A stretch of DNA of 40,052 bases from an uncultured Lentisphaeria bacterium (GTDB taxonomy: Bacteria > Verrucomicrobiota > Lentisphaeria > Victivallales > UBA1829), in NCBI GenBank assembly GCA_949287225.1, contig CASEFP010000003.1:1-40052 (forward strand), written 5' to 3'. The notes beneath the pieces were generated by a model. It was not told the origin of the DNA and made no database searches. It saw only the letters and a list, made by a program, of their open reading frames with translations. This document shows positions 35,287 to 40,052 of the stretch, one piece after another. The position numbers and the translations under genes are program-made. The first letter of the stretch is position 1, and the number at the start of each line of letters is the position of its first letter.

Positions 35287-36252
35287 TTACGCACTGCCGC
35301 GGCGGATGAATTTCGTATCAAAACTCTTCTGGACGATTTTCGGGTTCTTCGCAAGAATGATCGAAATGACAGCACGGTTCAACTCCTCAATCGGATGTGC
35401 GACCGTGCTCAGTGCGGGATAAATCATGTGCCCGCTGTTGTCGTCATCGAAACCCACAACTGCGATCCGGTCCGGGATGGAGATTCCATGAGCCGCCGCA
35501 AAGTTCATGAATCCGAGCGCCATTCGATCCGTATCAAAGAAAACAGCGTCCGCACCTGAATCCATGATGCGCGGCCCCAACTCCAATCCGTCTGAAAAAT
35601 CTGATTTGTGTTTGATCTGGATGAATTCGGGGCGTTGCGACAAAGCCGTAGCTTCGAATGCTGCTGCGAGTCCGGAATCCCGAGTTTCGATATCGCCGCA
35701 GCGCAGAATCTTTTTCCGCCCGCTTTTGATCAGATGAATGATCGCCGAGCGAATCCCCGTGGCGCGGTTGATGGTCAGGGTGTGACAGTCCTCGACGCCT
35801 TTCTGGTCGATGAAGATCGCGGTCAGCGGATACTGCCGGAGAATTTCCAGTGTCTCCGTTGTGATGCCTTCGGTGATGGAGGGCATCACAACGACGTGGT
35901 TCGTTACGCCGGACCACTCGTCAAGCATATGCCGCACTTTTGCCGGATCGCTGTCCAGACGCCCGATCAGGGGATAGCAGCCGCAGGTTTCCAGCTGGGT
36001 TTCCAGATCGTGCAGCTTTTTTACGCTGACCTCCTGCATGGTGTTCGCACAGATGATTCCGACAATATTCTTGCGGTTGAGCCGAAGGTTGCGCGCCGCC
36101 ATGTTCGGCACATAGCGGTGCTCGCGCGCAAGTTTTAAAATCAGGTCGCGTTTTTCCGGAACCACATGCGCCTGCCCTTTCAGGACGCGGCTCACCGTCC
36201 GGATCGAAAGACCGGAAAGTTCGGACAACTGCTTGAGCGTAATCCCTGCCAT
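35287..36252 (-). CDS. LacI-family regulator of the uxa operon
   Basis: 321 residues from the ATG at 36252; a TTG two codons earlier is possible, but the ATG is better spaced from AAAGG. DNA-binding part: ITLKQLSELSGLSIRTVSRVLKGQAHVVPEKRD, with hinge NMAARNLRLNRKNIVGIICA. The sensor domain has the usual VAVVGFDDDNSGHMIYPALSTVAHP region. It is the last gene of the operon, 9 bp after uxaA. It probably controls the operon through the operator at 39263-39278, with an altronate- or tagaturonate-type inducer (inferred). E. coli uses GntR-type regulators for the same pathway, so the control differs. Confidence 0.93.
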   Translation of the reverse strand: MAGITLKQLSELSGLSIRTVSRVLKGQAHVVPEKRDLILKLAREHRYVPNMAARNLRLNRKNIVGIICANTMQEVSVKKLHDLETQLETCGCYPLIGRLDSDPAKVRHMLDEWSGVTNHVVVMPSITEGITTETLEILRQYPLTAIFIDQKGVEDCHTLTINRATGIRSAIIHLIKSGRKKILRCGDIETRDSGLAAAFEATALSQRPEFIQIKHKSDFSDGLELGPRIMDSGADAVFFDTDRMALGFMNFAAAHGISIPDRIAVVGFDDDNSGHMIYPALSTVAHPIEELNRAVISIILAKNPKIVQKSFDTKFIRRGSA

Positions 36253-36261
36253 GGTCAACCT

Positions 36262-37734
36262 TTACAGCGTTACGCCGTCTTTGAAGATGGCGATCTCCTC
36301 GTAAGCGTGTTCCTCGTTTTTCGCCGGAGTGCCGGAGGCGGTCTCCAGAACCAGACGGTAAAACGCTTCGTCGATTGCCCAAGCGTTTTTCCCCGATTCC
36401 ACAAGAGCTCCCGCATTGAAGTCAATCCAGTGCGGCTTCTTCTCCGCAAGAGCACTGTTCGAGGCGATTTTCAATGTCGGAACCACGCCGCCGAACGGCG
36501 TGCCGCGCCCGGTCGTAAAAAGCACGATATGGGCACCCGCCGCACTCAGGAGGGTTGTCGCGACCATGTCGTTGCCGGGGCCGTTCAGGAGATTCAGTCC
36601 TTTGACGGTTGCCGTATCGCCCATTTCCAGAACGTCAACCACGGTGCCGGCGCCGCCTTTCTGGGTGCAGCCGAGGGACTTGTCCTCCAATGTGGATATG
36701 CCGCCCGCCTTGTTGCCGGGTGACGGATTTTCATAAATCGTCTGTCCGTAACGGGTGAAGTAGTTTTTAAAACCGTTGATCATCTTCACACACTTTTCAA
36801 ACACCTCCTGCGAGGCGCAGCGGTTCATCAGGAGCGTTTCCGCGCCGAACATTTCAGGCACTTCACTCAGGATTGTAGTCCCGCCGGAGGCGGTCAGGCG
36901 GTCGGAAAAGCGTCCGACGAGCGCATTCGCTGTGATGCCGGAGAGTCCGTCCGAGCCGCCGCACTTGAGGCCGATAACAAGCTCGGAAACCGGAATTCTC
37001 TCCCGGCGGTCGTTCCGCGCATTTGCAATAAGTTCATCAAGCAGACGCATTCCCGTTTCAAATTCATCCTGCTCATCCTGGGCAACCATGAAACGGACAC
37101 GCGTTTCATCATGCGTGCCGACCTCCTTGCGGAATTCCTCAATCGTGTTGTTTTCGCATCCGAGGCCGACAACCAGAACCCCGCCCGCATTCGGATGACG
37201 CACGAAATCGGCAAGAATTTTCCGTGTCAGGGCGTGATCGCTTCCGAGCTGGGAGCACCCGTAGGGATGAGGCAGAGCGACGGCGCGTTCGATGCTTCCG
37301 TCGGGGAGTTTCCGGTTGATTGCCTTCGCAAGATTTTCCGCAAGGGTGTTGACGCACCCGACGGTCGGAATGATCCAGAGATTGTTCCGGATGCCGACCC
37401 GTCCGTCCGCACGACGGTAGCCGAGGAAGAAATCCTCTTTCCCGTTATGCGGCGCGCCGGAAAGATCAGGCTGATAGCGGTATTCGAGGACACCGTCAAG
37501 ACGCGTCCGGATGTTGTGCGTATGAACCTTCTCACCGGCAAGAATGTCCCGCTTTGCCGCTCCGATGGGCATTCCGTATTTGATGATGTTCTCCCCGGAA
37601 GCGATGTCGCGAAGCGCGAACTTGTGGCCGCGCCCGATCTCCTCGCGGAGAATAACCGCGGCATCCTCGCCCGCCTTGAGATCCTCCAGGGCGACCGCGA
37701 CATTGTCCGAGGGATGGATTTTGATGAACCGCAT
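36262..37734 (-). CDS. uxaA: Altronate dehydratase
   Basis: 490 residues from the ATG at 37734, which follows GAGGTG; an upstream in-frame start at 37791 lies inside uxaB. N-terminal SAF-like domain (IHPSDNVAVALEDLKAGEDAAV), then the UxaA/GarD core: GYRRADGRVGIRNNLWIIPTVGCVN near 105-129, VALPHPYGCSQLG, VVGLGCENNT, GLKCGGSDGLSGITAN and STLEDKSLGCTQKGG, with conserved Cys that bind iron in the family. It removes water from D-altronate to give 2-keto-3-deoxygluconate in galacturonate breakdown. Eight bases separate it from uxaB upstream. Confidence 0.95.
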   Translation of the reverse strand: MRFIKIHPSDNVAVALEDLKAGEDAAVILREEIGRGHKFALRDIASGENIIKYGMPIGAAKRDILAGEKVHTHNIRTRLDGVLEYRYQPDLSGAPHNGKEDFFLGYRRADGRVGIRNNLWIIPTVGCVNTLAENLAKAINRKLPDGSIERAVALPHPYGCSQLGSDHALTRKILADFVRHPNAGGVLVVGLGCENNTIEEFRKEVGTHDETRVRFMVAQDEQDEFETGMRLLDELIANARNDRRERIPVSELVIGLKCGGSDGLSGITANALVGRFSDRLTASGGTTILSEVPEMFGAETLLMNRCASQEVFEKCVKMINGFKNYFTRYGQTIYENPSPGNKAGGISTLEDKSLGCTQKGGAGTVVDVLEMGDTATVKGLNLLNGPGNDMVATTLLSAAGAHIVLFTTGRGTPFGGVVPTLKIASNSALAEKKPHWIDFNAGALVESGKNAWAIDEAFYRLVLETASGTPAKNEEHAYEEIAIFKDGVTL

Positions 37735-37742
37735 GGGACACC

Positions 37743-39209
37743 TCAGAGAATGGTTTTGACGGCGGCGCGGATGCCGTTTTTGTTGATGCACTCGAGTTTT
37801 TCCGTCACAAACGGGGCAAGTCCGGAAACCAGGTTGAGATCCTGTCCCCAGAATGCGGTATTGCCGAGCACGGATTTGACCAGAGCTGCGGTATCTCCGG
37901 TCTTTTTGTATGCATCTGTCGCATCAGCGAAGAATTTCAGCACGTCGTCGGAATCGGCCACGGGATAGGTTTTTCCATCCGCACATCCCGCTGCCGCGCC
38001 GTCTTTCATTTCCAGCATATAGAAACGGATCAGCGCGGCGAGCGAGAAGGCGAGCACTTCGGGGAGTTTTCCCTTCATCGCGACATAGTCAAGAAGGCTC
38101 GGCATCACGCGGACCTTCCACTTGGAAACCGAGTTCAGCGAGATCGAAAGCAGACGGTGCTGGGCAAACGGGTTCCGGAACCGTTCGATCACGGAGTCCG
38201 CGAAGAAGCGCTTTTCCTCTTCAGGCAGCGCCACGGTGTGGAAAATCTCGTCATTGATCGCCTTGCGGACCATTTTCCCGAAATCGGGATCGTCCATCAT
38301 CTCGTCGACGAAGGTCAGTCCGCCGAGACTTGCCGCCAGAACGTCGGCGGTGTGCGCGCCGTTGAGGAAGCGGACTTTCCGTGTCCGGTAGGGGGTCTGA
38401 TTGTCGGTGATGACAACCTGAAGTCCGGCCTCGGCGAGCGGGAGTTCCTTTGCGAGCGACTGCGGGCCTTCGATCACGAAGAAATGGAAGATTTCGCCGC
38501 AGTCGATCAGATTGTCATTGTAGCCGAGTTCCTCTTCGATTTTCGCAGCCTCCGCGCGCGGATATCCGGCGACGATGCGGTCGACCAGCGTATTGACGAA
38601 GAGATTGTCGTTTTTGATCCATTCTGTGAACGCTTCGGGAAGATTCCAGTCCTTCGCGTATTTCAGAATGCACTCGCGCAGGGTCGTGCCGTTTTTGTCG
38701 ATGAGTTCGCAGGGGATCAGGATCAGTCCCTTGTCCGGTGCGCCGTCATACGTTTTGAAGCGTTCGTAGAGGAGACTGGTCAGCTTGGCAGGATAGGTGT
38801 TCTGGCATTTGCCCGGCGTATAGGGTTCGGCCTTGTATTCGATTCCCGCCTCGGTTGTGTTGGAGAAGACGAAGCGCAGATCCTTTGAACAGGCACATGC
38901 GACCGTTTCCGCCCACTGGGTGTAGGGATTCAGACAGCCTTTTACGCTTTCGATGATTTCGCGTTTTTCCTCCACTTTTCCGTTTGACACGCCGCGCAGA
39001 ATCAGTGTATAGAGTCCGTCCTGGGCGTTGAGCATTTCGCCCATTCCTTTTTCCAGGGGCTGAACGATCTGAACCATGCCGTTGAATTTGCCCTGCTTGT
39101 TCATTTCGTTGATCATCCAGTCGATGAATGCGCGGAGGAAGTTGCCTTCGCCGAACTGCATGACTTTCACCGGATACGCGATTGTCTTTGTGCGTTTCAA
39201 AAGCGCCAT
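37743..39209 (-). CDS. uxaB: Tagaturonate reductase
   Basis: 488 residues from the ATG at 39209, which follows AGGAG by eight bases; the open frame extends to 39284 but that would place the start upstream of the promoter -10. Mannitol-dehydrogenase family: N-terminal VMQFGEGNFLRAFIDWMINEMN cofactor fold, VDRIVAGYPRAEA and the Lys/Asn/His core region around RKVRFLNGAHTADVLAASLGG near residues 280-300. It reduces D-tagaturonate to D-altronate with NADH, the step before UxaA. First gene of the operon uxaB-uxaA-lacI. uxaC and the KDG steps are not in the window. Confidence 0.95.
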   Translation of the reverse strand: MALLKRTKTIAYPVKVMQFGEGNFLRAFIDWMINEMNKQGKFNGMVQIVQPLEKGMGEMLNAQDGLYTLILRGVSNGKVEEKREIIESVKGCLNPYTQWAETVACACSKDLRFVFSNTTEAGIEYKAEPYTPGKCQNTYPAKLTSLLYERFKTYDGAPDKGLILIPCELIDKNGTTLRECILKYAKDWNLPEAFTEWIKNDNLFVNTLVDRIVAGYPRAEAAKIEEELGYNDNLIDCGEIFHFFVIEGPQSLAKELPLAEAGLQVVITDNQTPYRTRKVRFLNGAHTADVLAASLGGLTFVDEMMDDPDFGKMVRKAINDEIFHTVALPEEEKRFFADSVIERFRNPFAQHRLLSISLNSVSKWKVRVMPSLLDYVAMKGKLPEVLAFSLAALIRFYMLEMKDGAAAGCADGKTYPVADSDDVLKFFADATDAYKKTGDTAALVKSVLGNTAFWGQDLNLVSGLAPFVTEKLECINKNGIRAAVKTIL

Positions 39210-39255
39210 TTTCTGATCTCCTGTTGTTGGCATGTTTATTTGAGAATCCTTGATT

Positions 39256-39284
39256 ACTATATTTGCCATCGTTGGCAATTTCAA
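39256..39284 (-). promoter_or_regulatory. Promoter of the uxaB-uxaA-lacI operon
   Basis: Minus strand: TTGAAA (39284-39279), 17-bp spacer, TATAGT (39261-39256). The spacer is almost wholly filled by the operator palindrome. The leader to uxaB is about 40 bases. Confidence 0.75.
39263..39278. promoter_or_regulatory. LacI-type operator inside the uxa promoter spacer
   Basis: TTGCCATCGTTGGCAA is a CG-centred inverted repeat (half-site TTGCCA, one mismatched inner pair). It lies exactly between the -35 and -10 boxes, so a bound repressor would exclude RNA polymerase. The LacI gene at the end of the operon is the likely binder. Confidence 0.75.
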
Positions 39285-39328
39285 GACGCAATTTCATATT
39301 TTTTCTTTTTTTCCGCAATTAAAATAAT

Positions 39329-39391
39329 TTGCGAAGCAACAAAAAAAAGCGCGCGAAGCTGCGCAATTAAAAAAAATTGCGCAGCAATTTT
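39329..39391. repeat. Cluster of short hairpins, two mutually exclusive
   Basis: TTGC-GAA-GCAA (39329-39339) is followed by two alternative stems. One is CTGCGCAATT (39359-39368) with AATTGCGCAG (39375-39384). The other is AAAATTGC-GCA-GCAATTTT (39373-39391). They share bases and cannot form together. On the minus strand the second stem corresponds in position to H4 of the repeat copy next to it and is followed by a T-run, giving it a terminator-like look. Confidence 0.6.
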
Positions 39392-39394
39392 GAT

Positions 39395-39475
39395 TGGTGC
39401 AGGACTTTCAGTCCTGCCGCGGTCCAGCTGCGCAAGCTGGTCGCCGCAGGCGAAATCTCCCCCCGACGGCGGTTC
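39395..39475 (-). repeat. Four-hairpin repeat, divergent copy with new stems
   Basis: On the minus strand the order of linkers and hairpins is that of copies 1-3: GATTT, H1 CGCC-TGC-GGCG (39452-39442), A, H2 CCAGCT-TGCGC-AGCTGG (39440-39424), ACC, H3 stem GCAGGACT/AGTCCTGC with loop GAA (39417-39399), then ACC. The linkers GATTT, A and ACC are kept, but the stem sequences of H1, H2 and H3 differ from the other copies and still pair perfectly. It faces the opposite way to the copy at 39575-39787. Confidence 0.75.
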
Positions 39476-39574
39476 CACCCGCTAAAGGACGAGAAGCGCT
39501 TCTTCGAGAGCCGCCGGTACAGCGTATGACCTCAGGGAAAATACCCGGAGCTCTCGTGGTCAAGTAGTATGAAG

Positions 39575-39787
39575 GAGGCGAAAAAATGCTCCCGCATTCT
39601 TCCGCCTCAATGGATACGCCCGGAGCTCTCGAACTTTTCGTTCCGAAAAGTTCTCGTCACTGAGCGGTCTGAACCGCTCCGGGCAGGGATTTCGCACTGC
39701 GTGCGACCAGCGTTTCGCCGCTGGATCACGACAAGGGTCAACGACCCTTGACCCCGAGAAGAATGCTTCTGCATTCTTCCGTCTCAA
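39575..39787 (+). repeat. Four-hairpin repeat, most complete copy
   Basis: Order of elements: a hairpin with GAGGCG/CGCCTC and AATGC/GCATT arms (39575-39608), linker GGATACGCCCGGAGCTCTC, a 10-bp stem GAACTTTTCG / CGAAAAGTTC with loop TTC (39631-39653), GTCACT, GAGCGGT-CTGA-ACCGCTC (39662-39679), GGGCAGGGATTT, H1 (39693-39705), H2 (39707-39724), H3 (39733-39749) and H4 GAAGAATGC/GCATTCTTC (39758-39779). Compared with copies 1-2 most differences fall in loops (TCC to TGC, AGC to AAC) and linkers. The interval 39476-39574 between the two copies has a further CCCGGAGCTCTCG (39544-39556), a piece of the same linker. Confidence 0.85.
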
Positions 39788-39853
39788 ACACGGAACGATG
39801 GTGCACCCTGTTGCGCCCCTTGAAATTATTTCAGCTGGAAAAAGGTTTGGCAT

Positions 39854-39882
39854 TTGAAAAAATAGGCTTCCCGTGGTATCTT
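39854..39882 (+). promoter_or_regulatory. Candidate promoter of the purL-like gene
   Basis: TTGAAA (39854-39859), 17-bp spacer, TATCTT (39877-39882). It lies just after the last repeat copy and 40 bases before the start codon. Confidence 0.5.
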
Positions 39883-39922
39883 TCCATCTGAAATTTCAAC
39901 CTATTTTACAGGAAGCTGGACT

Positions 39923-40052
39923 ATGGACTTCAGAATAGAGATTGCCGTGAAAAACAAGTGGAGCGACGCCCGGGCACAGGCCGTCCTCCGGTCGATCAGA
40001 AGCTTCACATCCTCCGACGCGGTCAGGGATCTCCGGACGCGCGACGTGTTCA
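39923..40052 (+). CDS. purL: Phosphoribosylformylglycinamidine synthase-like, N-terminus only
   Basis: The frame starts at the ATG at 39923, after AGGAAGCTGG, and runs open off the window edge. The 43 residues seen, beginning MDFRIEIAVKNKWSDARAQA and including AVRDLRTRDVF, match the PurS-like opening of multi-domain FGAM synthases (a R-I-E-V-x-x-K ... D-x-x-x-x ... V-x-x-x-R-x-x-D-V-[FY] pattern). The enzyme performs the fourth step of purine synthesis. With so little sequence the call is tentative; a stand-alone PurS is the alternative. Confidence 0.55.
   Translation, partial: MDFRIEIAVKNKWSDARAQAVLRSIRSFTSSDAVRDLRTRDVF

Noticed and set aside
1..40052. tRNA, rRNA or CRISPR arrays
   Set aside because: No cloverleaf with TTCGA-type arms, no rRNA signature, and no regularly spaced short direct repeats with unique spacers; the 117-bp tandem repeat has no spacers.

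Overview
The window looks like chromosomal DNA of a Lentisphaerota bacterium (Victivallis-like). This is inferred from a pseudopilin with the [15 protein letters not shown] signature beside an H-Xn-DG protein, LacI regulators placed next to secreted sugar-active proteins, and the generally high GC of the coding DNA. Coding density is high, and genes within operons often overlap by ATGA.

Layout. 1-365: a chain of small hairpins containing a 117-bp tandem repeat. 393-13808 (+): nine tightly coupled genes, in order a membrane/coiled-coil protein, a MoxR AAA+ ATPase, a secreted/membrane protein, an ABC ATPase, two multi-pass membrane proteins, a DUF58 protein, a BatA-like protein and a large double-VWA protein. 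13815-17913 (-): carB followed by an ftsQ-like gene. 18253-24717 (+): an apparently autoregulated LacI gene, a pseudopilin, a leaderless pseudopilin-like protein, a large secreted putative glycoside hydrolase and a second secreted beta-rich protein. 24802-25956: ilvC with its own promoter and a strong terminator. 25957-27515: non-coding, consisting of an AT-rich block, three decayed copies of the hairpin repeat, a site matching the CRP consensus, a consensus sigma-70 promoter and a predicted long-hairpin RNA. 27516-28463: an orphan periplasmic sugar-binding lipoprotein. 28721-33509: topA (with an unusual triple-repeat tail) and a family-B DNA polymerase. 33653-35194: a Wzz-like membrane protein. 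35287-39209 (-): uxaB-uxaA-lacI, a tagaturonate/altronate catabolic operon with an operator inside its promoter spacer. 39329-39787: more hairpin repeats, one copy facing left and one facing right. 39923-end: start of a purL-like gene.

How the genes work together. The first operon has the parts of a MoxR/VWA chaperone-type membrane complex joined to an ABC-2-type transporter, so a role in assembling or exporting envelope components is likely but unproven. The LacI-pseudopilin-hydrolase cassette and the uxa operon point to life on plant or host polysaccharides, including galacturonate. The most novel signals I see are (a) the hairpin repeat family, whose stems differ between copies by compensating changes while the linkers stay fixed, (b) the predicted RNA at 27222-27386, and (c) the TopA C-terminal triple repeat. 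All structures and promoters were read by eye; no folding or database search was run.
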